Of a DNA stretch of 64,000 nucleotides, positions 19,426 to 30,600 are shown one piece after another. Source of the stretch: Bacteroidota bacterium (GTDB taxonomy: Bacteria; Bacteroidota; Bacteroidia; Chitinophagales; LD1); contig CANJRM010000003.1 in NCBI GenBank assembly GCA_947476645.1, positions 1-64,000 of the forward strand, read 5' to 3'. How positions within the stretch are numbered: position 1 is the first letter of the stretch; each line of letters begins with the position of its first letter. Made by a program: the position numbers and the translations under genes. Below the pieces are notes generated by a model. The model did not search any database. It was not told the DNA's origin and worked only from the letters and a program-made list of their open reading frames with translations.

Positions 19426-19557
19426 GATTTATTTGAGCGAATGAAAATAAAATTAGTGGTGGAATAAAGTTTGTGCAATAAAACTAAACGAAGCAGCGAG
19501 GTTCATTTCTATTTCGGTGTTTTCGATTTTATGATGAAAAAAATTTTCGGTTTGCAC

Positions 19558-19872
19558 AAGTTAACCGTTAATCAGCCCAAATTATCGGTTAAACAGCCCA
19601 AGTTAACCATTAAACAAACCCGATTATCGACTAAACAGACTAGATTATCCAATATTTTATCGAAGAGAGCGATAGTTTTGATTAAAGCAACGATAGGTTT
19701 GATTAAAGTAGCGATAGTTTTGATTAAAGCAGCCATAGTTTTGATTAAAGTAGCGATTGTTTTGATTAAGAAATCCATTATTCTGCTCCTTTTATTGATT
19801 AATCTGTTCCCTTTTCTGATAATTCTGTTCCCTTTTTCGATTATTCTGTTACTATTTTTCAAAGTAACAATG
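19558..19872. repeat. Array 2: about 14-15 imperfect 21-bp units in three sequence sub-families
   Basis: Units start 19558, 19579, 19600 ... 19831 with no indels; e.g. aaattatcggttaaacagccc -> aaagtagcgatagttttgatt -> ccttttctgataattctgttc; the last unit (19852) is weak. Confidence 0.92.
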
Positions 19873-20033
19873 CAGTTTTATGGTGTTTTGATGTGTTTTT
19901 GGCTTGTTCAATCAGCTTTAAAGGTAAAACAGGTAGTTTGTTCTATTTCGAAGAACACAGAATTGCTCTTTGGCGGCAAGCGCTGCCCAACCAGGGTTAA
20001 GCCCCTGGTGTTTTTGCCTAAAAAAGTCAATTC

Positions 20034-22472
20034 TTATTTCAACTGGGCTTCAATAATCTTTCTTTCCCAGTCTTTCCATTTGGTGAGTTCAAAAATTGCT
20101 TTCGCCATTTCTGAATTAGAAGGGGTTTTTACCAAACTCTTCAGGCATTTTGAAGCCGGATTGGCCAGGCGGCTGTTGGTATAAGTGCAGGCGTTGAAAA
20201 GGTTTTTGATTACCTCTTCATTGCAATACTCTAATCGTTCAATGGCTTCGAAAGCACGGGTGCGGGTTCTGAATTCAAAATGATTCGAAGCATAGGTGGT
20301 CAGTTCTTTTCTCGCTTCTTCAACATTTGCGGTGCCGTATTTGATTTTCATTTCGAGCCATGCCATGCGCACATTATCGTTTAGGCCATACAGGTTTTTT
20401 GTTTGCGCTAAATAGGTTTGGGCTTTAGCAGAAAACTGTTTACACAGTTTGCGCAACGCTGTTTCAATATTGATGTAAGAAGTATCGCTGAGTATTTTTT
20501 CTACATCGGGCACAATAGCCGCAGGAAAAGTATCGAGGTAGTCCAAAACACTTCTGCGTACCATCATATCTTTATCATGTAAAGCAGTTTGAAACAGTTG
20601 ATAGCTTGCCGCTGTGGTATCTTTAGAAAGCTGATGAACAATTTCAGCTTTCAGCGTTTGAAAATTATTTTCCTTGAAAGTTTTCACCAGCAAATCTCGC
20701 TTTCTTTCAATCGATGTATCGAGCAAAGCGCGCAAAGCATCATATCTATCCATGAAATGTTTTGCCTTCAATAACTGCGAACTCAGCTCATCGAAACTCT
20801 TTTTGAATTCAACGCTCTTAATAATGTTAGAACCCGGGTCAAAGAGCACATAATCAATTTCGGCACCGGGTGTTGCATTTAAATAAACGGTATCAGCGGC
20901 ACGACTCAACCATTCTTTTGAACTTGAAGAAGAACCATCTTTGAAATGAGCTTCAAACACAATCGGCATTTTGAAGTAGCCGGTTAACTCATCTACTTTT
21001 TGTTTTTGATTTACAAAAACAGCCACACGTTCTTTTTGTTTTTCGTAGCTCACAACATATTCCGGAAAGCCCGCACGATTAATCCACTCATCAAAAAACC
21101 AATCGAGGTTAACTCCCGCGGTTTCCATAAACGTCATTTTAAAATCGCTGGTAAGAACGTTTGAATAAGCGTGTTTCTTTAAATAATTTGTCACACTTCT
21201 TTTGTAAACCGAATCACCAACAACGTATCGAATCATATCAATCACCGCACTTCCTTTAGGATAATGCCTGTTACTACCGCCCATGGTGTGCGCCACCGGA
21301 TAACGATTGATTTTATCGGCATTCATAGCGTTGTTCTGCTCCATTCGTCTGTCCCATTCGTAGCGGTCTTCACCCAAAACATGATGAATGAATTGTTTGG
21401 CGTAATAAGTGGCAAAACTTTCGTGTAACCAATGGTGAGTACCGCTGTATTCGGTAATATAATCTCCAAACCATTGATGGGTTAGTTCATGGGTATTGGT
21501 AGAAACATAAGGGCGTTCTAAAACGGTGCGCTTATCGTTCAAATAAAAATCTCCGTAAACAGTTGCCGTAGTATTTTCCATAGCGCCATACATAAAATCC
21601 TGCACGGGCACATTGCAATACGTTTCCCACGGATAGCGCACTCCGGTTTGTTCGCAAAGCCAATCCATCATCTCAGCACTGTATTCATAAGTAGGGTTTG
21701 CGGTTTCAGGATGGTCGGCATAATAGTACTGGCGGCTTACCATTCCGTTCCTGCTCTTGAAATCTTTGTAAGCATATTTATCAATGCCTATCATAATTAG
21801 GTAAGGAACCATCGGTTTGCTCATCGCATAATCCCAGGTAGCGGTCCCATCTGCATTTTTCTTTTTCTCTTTCAGCACACCGTTTGAAACAACCGTGTAT
21901 GCCGAATCAAAAGTGATAGTCGTCTCGGTAATCAATTTATCATTCACATCATCGTAACATGGAATCCAATGACGGTTGTCAATGCCCTGTCCTTGTGTCC
22001 ATATTTGTTTGCGCGTGAAATATCTGTCGTTGGTTGTATTCTTCGCATCCACATTCCATCCGATGAAATAGAGTCCTTTTCTTGGTGTGGCTTCGTAACT
22101 TATTTCAAGTTTGTATTGCTTATTCCAATCAAGCGGGGGAAGAAAACGAACAATCAAACCAAAACTATCGGTAACGAATTTAGTTTCCTTTCCGTTTAGC
22201 GAAACAGATTTGATATCAATGCCGGGAGCATTCAAAAACAAAGTATCTGTTACATACTGAATGGGACGAAAATCATACTTCACTTTGCCAATTACTTTGC
22301 CTTCCTGTGTGTTGAACTTTACATCCAGATTCATTTTCAAAAAGTCAACATTATGTTCTCTTATTCTGCCGTTGTCATCGCGCAGATAACAGATGGAAGT
22401 ATCTTGAGCAAGCGAAAAGTGAAAAGTAAAAAGCGAAAAGTAAAGGGTAAGAACAGTGAAGAGAAATTTCAT
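20034..22472 (-). CDS. M1 family metallopeptidase (aminopeptidase N-like)
   Basis: Signal peptide; GAMENTTATVYGDF; THELTHQWFGDYIT...HHWLHESFATYYA. Confidence 0.95.
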   Translation of the reverse strand: MKFLFTVLTLYFSLFTFHFSLAQDTSICYLRDDNGRIREHNVDFLKMNLDVKFNTQEGKVIGKVKYDFRPIQYVTDTLFLNAPGIDIKSVSLNGKETKFVTDSFGLIVRFLPPLDWNKQYKLEISYEATPRKGLYFIGWNVDAKNTTNDRYFTRKQIWTQGQGIDNRHWIPCYDDVNDKLITETTITFDSAYTVVSNGVLKEKKKNADGTATWDYAMSKPMVPYLIMIGIDKYAYKDFKSRNGMVSRQYYYADHPETANPTYEYSAEMMDWLCEQTGVRYPWETYCNVPVQDFMYGAMENTTATVYGDFYLNDKRTVLERPYVSTNTHELTHQWFGDYITEYSGTHHWLHESFATYYAKQFIHHVLGEDRYEWDRRMEQNNAMNADKINRYPVAHTMGGSNRHYPKGSAVIDMIRYVVGDSVYKRSVTNYLKKHAYSNVLTSDFKMTFMETAGVNLDWFFDEWINRAGFPEYVVSYEKQKERVAVFVNQKQKVDELTGYFKMPIVFEAHFKDGSSSSSKEWLSRAADTVYLNATPGAEIDYVLFDPGSNIIKSVEFKKSFDELSSQLLKAKHFMDRYDALRALLDTSIERKRDLLVKTFKENNFQTLKAEIVHQLSKDTTAASYQLFQTALHDKDMMVRRSVLDYLDTFPAAIVPDVEKILSDTSYINIETALRKLCKQFSAKAQTYLAQTKNLYGLNDNVRMAWLEMKIKYGTANVEEARKELTTYASNHFEFRTRTRAFEAIERLEYCNEEVIKNLFNACTYTNSRLANPASKCLKSLVKTPSNSEMAKAIFELTKWKDWERKIIEAQLK

Positions 22473-22480
22473 TGGTGATT

Positions 22481-23029
22481 TTACTTTATCAGTTTGCTGA
22501 TGGCCTTGAATTCATCGGTGCCGGCTTTATCTAAAAGCATAAACAGAATCATTTCGGTAGAAACTATAAAGGCGCCTGCCTGTCGCATTCTTTCTAAAGC
22601 CAGTTGTTTGTTTTCCGGTGTGCGCGATGAAACTGCATCGGCTACAACATGCACTTCGTAACCCGCTTTAATCGCATCTAAGGTTGTTTTCAAAACACAA
22701 ATGTGTGATTCAGCCCCGCAAATAATCAACGACTTTACATTCGTCAACTTTAATTGCTCACTCACGGGCTCGCTCAGCATACAACTGAAACAAACTTTCT
22801 CAATAATGTTTGCCTTCTTCGGCAGTTGAACTTCTTTACAGGTATTGCCTAATCCCTTAGGATATTGTTCGGTGATAATAGTTTCGAGATTGAGTATTTC
22901 CGCCCCTCGCAAAAGTTTATTCACGTTACTAAAAACTTTTTCCTGTTCAAAAATCACAGGCATCAATCTTTCCTGAACATCTATAACTAAAAGTGCAGTG
23001 TGTTCGCGTTGAGGTATTCCTAAATTCAT
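22481..23029 (-). CDS. Isochorismatase-family hydrolase
   Basis: TALLVIDVQERLMPVI; ICGAESHICVLKTTLDAIKAGYEVHVVADAVSSR. Confidence 0.92.
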   Translation of the reverse strand: MNLGIPQREHTALLVIDVQERLMPVIFEQEKVFSNVNKLLRGAEILNLETIITEQYPKGLGNTCKEVQLPKKANIIEKVCFSCMLSEPVSEQLKLTNVKSLIICGAESHICVLKTTLDAIKAGYEVHVVADAVSSRTPENKQLALERMRQAGAFIVSTEMILFMLLDKAGTDEFKAISKLIK

Positions 23030-23050
23030 GTTTGTAGTTTAAAGTTTATG

Positions 23051-24781
23051 TTACATCGAAATTGAACCCTTTCTGAAATCCGTCTTCCCGATAATCGCAT
23101 TAATGATATAAGGCGTTCCTTTGCGTGAAAGTGTTTTAGCTTCCACCACAGCAGCGTTAAACTGGTCGAGGTTTTCTACGCGCACTCCTTCTGCACCAAA
23201 CGCTTTACCTATGTTTTGATAATCGCTAAGCGCAAGATTCATCGCGCAATCGCTTTGCAGAAACTCCACCTGGTCACGCGCAATCTGACTCCAACAAGCA
23301 TCGTTACCAATCACAGAAATAACCGGAAGATTATGTCGAACAAAGGTGTCGTATTCCATTAAACTGTATCCTGCACTACCATCACCGTAAATAATCCAAA
23401 CATCTTTTTCAGGGAAAACCAATTTAGCACCAAGCGCAAATCCTGCGCCTACTCCAAGCGTTCCAAACACTCCCGGGTCGAGCCAGCTCAATGGTTTCCG
23501 CGGACGAAGTGTATAAGCAGAAGTAGCTACAAAATCCCCACCATCGGCAATAAGTATTGTGTTCTCATCTAACTCCGGTTCCAAATTGCGGAAGAGTTTT
23601 ATTGGATTGATTCCGCGATTAACTTCTGCATTTGCCTGCTCATTAATATTGGCTTCGCGTTTTGCATCACGAGCACGAAGTGATTCTAACCATGAAGAAT
23701 AATTGCCCTGATATTTTTCTGAAAGCGCAATCAAAAAATCCTGCGGGTCGGCATGAATCGCGAGTGTAGGAGTTTTGTTCTTCGTTAAATCCTCTTTACT
23801 ACGGTTGATGGAAATAAATTTTCTTCCGCCAATATGATTGCCGTAATCCAAACGGAAATCATTCGGCACACCTGCCAGAATAATTAAGTCAGATTCCTTG
23901 ATGCAATCTTTACGATGATGGCGCATCTGCAAATCGTTTTCCTTGCCAAGCAATCCTCTTCCCATTCCGCTTAAGTAAACCGGAATGCCAAGTTTGCTCA
24001 CTGCTTCGGCTAACGCATTTGCTTTTTGCGGATTCATCATCGCTCCGCTTCCAATCAGCATCACGGGTTTCGATGCCGCTTTAATCCTCGAAATCGCTTT
24101 ATCAATTTGCGAAGCAGAATGCTTCGGATAAGTGACCTTTATAGCCGGTGCGTTGAAGTCAACGCTTTCTTTTCCGGCAAATAAATTCTTCGCGTGGTTA
24201 TTGATATACCACTGCACAATGCGTTCCTGAAAATTCTTTGGCGGCTCTTCTTTGCTCTTGGCTCCATACCAACTACGCACTAACTCTTCTCCATACAAAG
24301 TATCAATAGGGCATTCTACATAAACAGGACCGGGAACACCTTCTTGCGCAATAGCAAATGCTTTTTCAATCGTTGGCACAATCTCTTTCACTTTTGAAAT
24401 GGTAGTGCTGTATTTACACACTGCTTTCATAATCGAGAGTTGGTCAATATCTTGCAAACTTCCTCTGCCTTTCAGAATTGTTGCTGCACCACCTCCTAAA
24501 AGAATTAATGGCGATTGTGCGAGTGCTGCATTTTTTACCGCAGTAATAGTATTGGTTAAACCTGGACCTGCCGTAACCACTGCCACACCCGGAATACCCG
24601 TTAAGCGCGAAACTGCATCTGCTGCAAAAACAGAATTCACTTCATGGCGAGTGTCAATTACTCTTATGCCAAGTTTCTGTGCTGAAACAAAAATGGGCGA
24701 CACATGCCCGCCACAAAGCGTGAACAAAAATTTTACACCTTGTTTCTGTAATACTTTCGCAATTATTTCGCCTCCGTTCAT
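23051..24781 (-). CDS. Thiamine-pyrophosphate-binding enzyme, acetolactate synthase-like
   Basis: FTLCGGHVSPIFV; DTRHEVNSVFAADAVSRLTGIPGVAVVTAGPGLTNT; YGDGSAGYSLMEYDTFVRHNLPVISVIGNDACW. Confidence 0.93.
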   Translation of the reverse strand: MNGGEIIAKVLQKQGVKFLFTLCGGHVSPIFVSAQKLGIRVIDTRHEVNSVFAADAVSRLTGIPGVAVVTAGPGLTNTITAVKNAALAQSPLILLGGGAATILKGRGSLQDIDQLSIMKAVCKYSTTISKVKEIVPTIEKAFAIAQEGVPGPVYVECPIDTLYGEELVRSWYGAKSKEEPPKNFQERIVQWYINNHAKNLFAGKESVDFNAPAIKVTYPKHSASQIDKAISRIKAASKPVMLIGSGAMMNPQKANALAEAVSKLGIPVYLSGMGRGLLGKENDLQMRHHRKDCIKESDLIILAGVPNDFRLDYGNHIGGRKFISINRSKEDLTKNKTPTLAIHADPQDFLIALSEKYQGNYSSWLESLRARDAKREANINEQANAEVNRGINPIKLFRNLEPELDENTILIADGGDFVATSAYTLRPRKPLSWLDPGVFGTLGVGAGFALGAKLVFPEKDVWIIYGDGSAGYSLMEYDTFVRHNLPVISVIGNDACWSQIARDQVEFLQSDCAMNLALSDYQNIGKAFGAEGVRVENLDQFNAAVVEAKTLSRKGTPYIINAIIGKTDFRKGSISM

Positions 24782-24941
24782 GGTTTGTGTTTATAGTGTG
24801 AGAAAGAGGTGGTGAAAATAAGAAGCACGGGTAACTTTCAAAGTTTATAGAAAATAGGAGAGAAGTCCGTTCAATAAAAATTCAAAAAACCTGCGTAGTA
24901 AAGTTCATCCCTTTATCTTCGCACGAAATTTTATTGAGCAA

Positions 24942-25499
24942 ATGAAAAACACTATCACCATTTTTTTGCTGGCGCTTTTAGTAGTAGTTGTTTCTTTTTT
25001 GGTTTATCAGAATTACAATCTGAATAAAAAAGTGGAAGAGCTTTCTAGTAATAAAACTGAAACAAAAGCATCTCCTGTAAAAACCGAAACACAAAATTCA
25101 GAACCAAGTCCGTTCGACAGACCGAATAACGACCCTGCTATGTTGAATCAACCAGCCGAGCCGCCTGCGAATCCTGATTTAACTTCCATTCATTTCGGAA
25201 GATTGGTGCACGAATTTGGGAAGATTAAGCAAGGCGAATTCGTAAGCACGAATTTTAAATTTGTAAACACCGGCAAGAAACCACTCTTTGTTATTAAAGC
25301 AGAAGGTTCTTGCGGTTGCACTGTTCCTCGCTGGACGCGCGAAGCAATTTTGCCCGGTAATGAAGGAAGTATTTTTGTTCAGTTCGATAGCCACAACAAA
25401 AAAGGAGAAGTAGAAAAAACGGTAACCGTTACTACGAATACTGAACCAAGAAACACGGTGCTTACTGTTAAGTCAACGGTAGTTCCCGAAGATAAATAA
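24942..25499 (+). CDS. DUF1573 domain protein
   Basis: FGRLVHEFGKIKQGEFVSTNFKFVNTGKKPLFVIKAEGSCGCTVPRWTREAILPGNEGSI. Confidence 0.92.
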   Translation: MKNTITIFLLALLVVVVSFLVYQNYNLNKKVEELSSNKTETKASPVKTETQNSEPSPFDRPNNDPAMLNQPAEPPANPDLTSIHFGRLVHEFGKIKQGEFVSTNFKFVNTGKKPLFVIKAEGSCGCTVPRWTREAILPGNEGSIFVQFDSHNKKGEVEKTVTVTTNTEPRNTVLTVKSTVVPEDK

Positions 25500-25502
25500 A
25501 CC

Positions 25503-25919
25503 ATGAGCAGAGTTTTAGCTTTCGATTTTGGATTGAGAAGAGTGGGTGTTGCTGTAACTGACCCTTTGCAGATTATTGCCAACACGCTCGAAACAATACC
25601 AACGAAAGAAATTTTTGCTTTCGTTAAAGCGTATTGCACAAAAGAAGAAGTGGAAGCTTTTGTAGTGGGTTATCCGTTTGCACACGGCCATACTGAAAAT
25701 GAAATTGTAAAACACATTGACACGTTTATTGCGAAGCTCAACGAAATTTATCCCGATAAAAAAGTTCACAAGGTTGATGAAAGTTTTACTTCTAAAATTG
25801 CCAAACAAACGCTTTTGCTTAGTGGAGTGAATAAAAAGGAGAGGAGAAACAAAGGAAATGTAGACGCTATCAGTGCAAACATTATTCTTCAATCGTATCT
25901 CGAGATGAAAACAAAATGA
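25503..25919 (+). CDS. ruvX: Holliday junction resolvase RuvX (YqgF)
   Basis: MSRVLAFDFGLRRVGVAVTDPLQIIANTLETI; VDESFTSKIA; NKGNVDAISANIILQSYLE. Confidence 0.93.
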   Translation: MSRVLAFDFGLRRVGVAVTDPLQIIANTLETIPTKEIFAFVKAYCTKEEVEAFVVGYPFAHGHTENEIVKHIDTFIAKLNEIYPDKKVHKVDESFTSKIAKQTLLLSGVNKKERRNKGNVDAISANIILQSYLEMKTK

Positions 25920-25950
25920 TTTGTTTTAATTCGCAACTCAAAATTTAAAA

Positions 25951-26508
25951 ATGGTTCTTCCTATTGTAGCTTATGGCGACCCTGTTTTACGCAAAGTAGG
26001 TGTGGAGATAACGAAAGATTATCCGCATCTCGAAAAATTGCTTGACGATATGTTTGAAACGATGGAAAAGAGCAAAGGTGTTGGTTTGGCTGCTCCGCAG
26101 GTGAACAGAGCTATACGTTTGTTTGTAATCGACAGCAGACGTATGTATGACGAAGGCGAAAAGAACGAAGGCATTCGCGAAGTTTTTATCAATGCAAAAA
26201 TGTTGGAAGAAACAGGTGATGACTGGGCGTATGAAGAAGGATGTTTGAGTATTCCCAATATTCGCGAAGAGGTTTATAGAGAAGAAAAAATCCGCATTCA
26301 GTATTTGGATCGCGATTTTAAAAAGCACGAAAAAACATTTACGGGTTTAACCGCTCGTGTAATTCAACACGAATACGACCATATAGAAGGTAAGCTTTTC
26401 ATTGACCACCTCCAACCCCTTAAGAGAACTTTACTCAAAGGTCGTCTCGAAAAAATTTCGAAAGGAAAGGTAGATGTAGAATACAAAATGAAGTTTCCGA
26501 AACTCTAA
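25951..26508 (+). CDS. def: Peptide deformylase
   Basis: GVGLAAPQVNRAIRLFVID; EEGCLSIPNIREEVYR; VIQHEYDHIEGKLFIDHL. Confidence 0.97.
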   Translation: MVLPIVAYGDPVLRKVGVEITKDYPHLEKLLDDMFETMEKSKGVGLAAPQVNRAIRLFVIDSRRMYDEGEKNEGIREVFINAKMLEETGDDWAYEEGCLSIPNIREEVYREEKIRIQYLDRDFKKHEKTFTGLTARVIQHEYDHIEGKLFIDHLQPLKRTLLKGRLEKISKGKVDVEYKMKFPKL

Positions 26509-27516
26509 TTAGAAACTTCCTTTCTCTACATCCTTAAAATAAGCTAGCAGATATTTGAAATAATTCTCCTGGTCGTCCCACATGGAAAGGTGACTGCCGT
26601 TTTCGCAAACGTGCATGCGACTGTTTGGAATCAGCGACTTCATTTTTTCAATATCTGCAACGCGCATACTGTCGTATCTGCCTACAAGCAGCAAAGTTTT
26701 GTTTGCAATTTTATGCAGGTCGTTCCAGCGGTCCCAGTCTTTAAAAGTTCCGGTAACCACAAATTCATTATTGCCCTGCATGGTGTTGTAAACGGGAGCC
26801 GCTAAGTGCTTAAACATTCGCGTAACCGGCTCGGGCCATGGAACGATGCGACAAATGTGTTTGTTGTAAAGTTCATTGATGAGCAAGTCCTGATATTCTT
26901 TTGCATCCCATTGTTCTTTCGCTTCATATTGCTCCATCATCTTTACGGTTGCAGCAGGAAATTTATCACGCAACTCGTTCACATATTTCAGATAAGAAGG
27001 AATGCTTGCCGTCATGTTCGAAATAATTAAGCCCTTCAGGTTCTTTCCATACTTCAATGCATATTCAATGCTGAGCATTCCGCCCCAGCTTTGTCCGTAG
27101 AGATAAAAGTCTTCTAACCCTAAACCTTTGCGCACTTGTTCAACCTCTTCGGTAAAGCGTTCAATGTTCCAAAGTTTTTTGTTGTCGGGTTTGTCGGAAT
27201 ACTCTGAGCCAAGCTGGTCGTAGTAATAAAACTCAATGCCTTCCTGCGGCAAAAAATCTTCAAAGCATTCAAAGTATTCGTGTGTGCATCCGGGTCCGCC
27301 ATGTAAAGTGAGCACTTTTATTTTTCCGTTGCCCACTTTTTTCGTCCACACTTTGTAGCCGCCATCAATCTCAATCATTTTTACGCCACCTGTTTTAACT
27401 TCTCCGGGTTGATATTGCCAACTCACCGATGGTTTGGAAAATAAATTAGCAAGAGGAAGCGATGATAAAGCCAAAGCGAAGTTGGCTTTCAGATAATCTT
27501 TACGTGTTAGTGGCAT
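26509..27516 (-). CDS. Proline iminopeptidase-family alpha/beta hydrolase
   Basis: LTLHGGPGCTHEYF; YDQLGSEYSDKP; LYGQSWGGMLSIEYAL; start chosen at MPLTRKDYL. Confidence 0.88.
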   Translation of the reverse strand: MPLTRKDYLKANFALALSSLPLANLFSKPSVSWQYQPGEVKTGGVKMIEIDGGYKVWTKKVGNGKIKVLTLHGGPGCTHEYFECFEDFLPQEGIEFYYYDQLGSEYSDKPDNKKLWNIERFTEEVEQVRKGLGLEDFYLYGQSWGGMLSIEYALKYGKNLKGLIISNMTASIPSYLKYVNELRDKFPAATVKMMEQYEAKEQWDAKEYQDLLINELYNKHICRIVPWPEPVTRMFKHLAAPVYNTMQGNNEFVVTGTFKDWDRWNDLHKIANKTLLLVGRYDSMRVADIEKMKSLIPNSRMHVCENGSHLSMWDDQENYFKYLLAYFKDVEKGSF

Positions 27517-27629
27517 ACAATAGAATTTGTTCGAAGATGAGAAATAGAAATTGCTTTTTTCAATAGACACCAAAACATTTCTGTGGAAATTCGTCACATG
27601 CGTTTACTCTATTGCGGTATATCAATAAA

Positions 27630-27637
27630 TAACTTTG
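27630..27637 (+). promoter_or_regulatory. -7 element TAACTTTG
   Basis: Matches TAnnTTTG, 24 bp before start of the TPR protein. Confidence 0.45.
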
Positions 27638-27661
27638 ACGCGTTAATTAAGAAACACTAAA

Positions 27662-30600
27662 GTGCTTAAGCGTATTTTTTGTCTGGCTATTTGTTATATC
27701 TCTATTTTTGCCGCGCATGCGCAGCAAACGCAAATCTATGCCGATGCCGAAGCAGCATTAAAGAAAGGCATAGAACTTTTTGATGAAAAAAATTACCTGA
27801 GTGCGCGCGAGAAGTTTGAAGAAATTTATAAGCAACCCAAAACTGCTGTATCTCATACCAACGAGGTGATGATGCAGAATCTCGAATACTACATAGCCGT
27901 TTGCGCTACTGAAGTAAATGATAAAGATGCAGAGCAACTTTTGCTCGGTTATTTCAAGAAGTATCACGAAACCGATAAACGCAGGCTGATTTATTTCTAC
28001 CTCGGTAAATACTACTACCGCAACAATAACTACACCGATGCCATTACCTACTTTACCAAGATAAACATTGACGATTTAAACAACGACCAGATTTACGATT
28101 ACAAATTTCAACTGGCATATTCTTATTTTACGAAGAAGAAGTTTGCTGAAGCCAAACCGCTTTTCTCCTCTGTAAAAGATATTAAGGACAAATATTTTTA
28201 TCCAGCCACTTACTACTACGCTTTCATTTGTTTCTACACCAAAGACTATAACGAAGCCCTCAAAAGTTTCAGCCTGATTGAAGATTCGAAAATGTATGCG
28301 TCTGTAATTCCTTATTACATCGCACAGATTTATTACATCAGGAAGGACTTTGATAAAGTGATTTCCTATGTAACTAAGAGTTTGGAAAACCCAACCGTGC
28401 TGTATAAAGAGGAGATGCGCTTTATGTTGGGGCAGGTTTATTTTCAGCGAAGTGATTATGTAAAAGCGCTTCCGCTGATTGAGAATTATGTTACGCGCGC
28501 TCCTAAAATGCGCAAAGAAGATATTTACATGCTGGCTTACTGTCAGTATCAAACCGGGGCATACGTTAAAGCAATTGAAAATTTTAAGCAGTTGAATTTG
28601 TTGCAGGAAACCCTCGGACAAAATGCGACTTACTCATTAGCAGATTGCTATTTGAAAACAAACCAAAAAGAAAAAGCGCGTGCTGCTTATCAAAGCGCTG
28701 CTACCATGAATTTTGATGAAACCATTCAGCAGAATGCGTTGTTCAATTATGGCAAGCTTTCGTTTGAACTTGGTTTCAGCACAGAAGCCATTCAGAGTTT
28801 TGAAAATTATTTAGAGAAAAATCCTGCTGGACTTTATACTGATGAAGCGAATGAATTATTAGCGGCTGTATTAGTGCAAACCAAAAACTATGAGCGCGCT
28901 TATAAAATAATGGAGAGCCTGAAAAGCGAAAGTGCTTTGCTCAAAGAAGCGTATCAAAAGGTAACTTACTTCCGCGCGGTAGAATTGTTTAATGATAAGA
29001 AGTGGAGTGATGCACTTGAGCTTTGTAACAAATCGTTGAAGTATTCTTTCAATTCGGCACTGCATGCTTTAGCGCTTTATTTAAAAGCAGAAATAATTTA
29101 CACCAATGGAAATTATGAGGAAGCCGCTCCGCTCTATTTGCAGTTTATACAGTTAGCTGATAATGCCGTGGAGAAAAAAGGAGAGGCAACAAAGTTCCGC
29201 GCGTATTACAACACGGGCTACTGTTCGTTCAAGCAAAAGAAGTATGATGATGCTTCGCTTTATTTTGGCAATGCAATTGATGAATCTAAAACCACGATTG
29301 ATTCAAAAGGCAAAACTTCTCTGTTGCCCGATTTATATCTGCGCTTTGCCGATTGCGCTTTCATAACAAAGAACTACAACAAAGCCATTTCCGCTTATGA
29401 AAAAATTGTAGACATGCGCTGGAGCAGTGCGGAGTATGCGCAGTTTCAAAAGGGAATCATTCTTGGTTTACAGGGAAAAGACGAAGAGAAGATTGCGGCT
29501 ATGAAAATGCTTACGGCTAATTATCCTTCTTCGAATTATGCCGAGCAGGCATTTTTTGAAATTGGCGAAACAGAGTTAGAGCAGGGAAACTTTGCGGCAT
29601 CGCGCGCGGCATTTCAAAACATCATCAACAAAAACAGCAGCAGTGCGCTACTGCCTAAGTGTTATTTGAAAATTGCGGTGATTGACTACAACAGCGGAAA
29701 GAAGACCGAAGCCGTGGAAGACTATAAAGCCGTTGCCATTAAATTTCCGAAATCGCAGGAAGCTATTCAGGCATTGGATGCGCTTAAAGACCTGTGCGTT
29801 GAATTGGGAAGAGCCGATGAGTATTTCGATTTTGTAAAGAACAATTCGAACATCACCATTTCTTCTACCGAGCAGGATTCGCTTTTATTTCAAAGTGCAG
29901 ATAACGTTTACAATGCCAACGATTGCACACGCGCCATCACACTCTTCGGAAATTACCTGAGCAAATTCCCGAATGGTTTCTTCGCCAGCGAAGTGCATTG
30001 GAAAAAATCGGAATGCCATACCAAGGCAAAAGATTTTCTTTCTGCCCTTACCGATTACGAAGCCATTGTTCAAAACAGATACAGCAAATATTTTGAGCGC
30101 GCTTTGCTCAAAGCTTCGGGCATTGCTTACTACGAGTTGAGCAATTACGAAAAGGCAAATGCTTTCTACAAACAACTATACACGGTAAGCACATCGGCAC
30201 AAAATACTTACACGGCTATGATGGGCTCTATGCATTGCGCGGTGAAGTTGAACCACACCGATGAGGTAATTGAGTATGCCGACCAATTGATTAACTCGGG
30301 CAGCGCAAAAGATGCCGACTGGCAGGAAGCGTTTTACGAAAAGGGAAGAGCCTATTATTCCAAGAATGATAAGGACTTTGCACTCTCTGCTTTTAACCGC
30401 GTAACCGAAATGCCGGTGAGCGAAAAAGCGGTGGAAGCAAAATACATGGTCGCAAAGATTCTTTTCGAGCAACAGAAATACAAACAGTCGCTTGATACCT
30501 GTTTCAAGGTCAAGAACCGCTACTCGAGTTACGAGTATTGGGTGGCGAAGGCGTTTATTCTGATTGCCGACAACTACAATGCGCAGGGCAATTCGTTTCA

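Noticed and set aside
19471-20184. 237-aa ORF (LTVNQPKLSVKQPK...IVLIKVAIVLIKAA...)
   Set aside because: ORF is created by the 21-bp array (7 codons per unit), starts with TTG, and runs into the antisense strand of the M1 peptidase gene.
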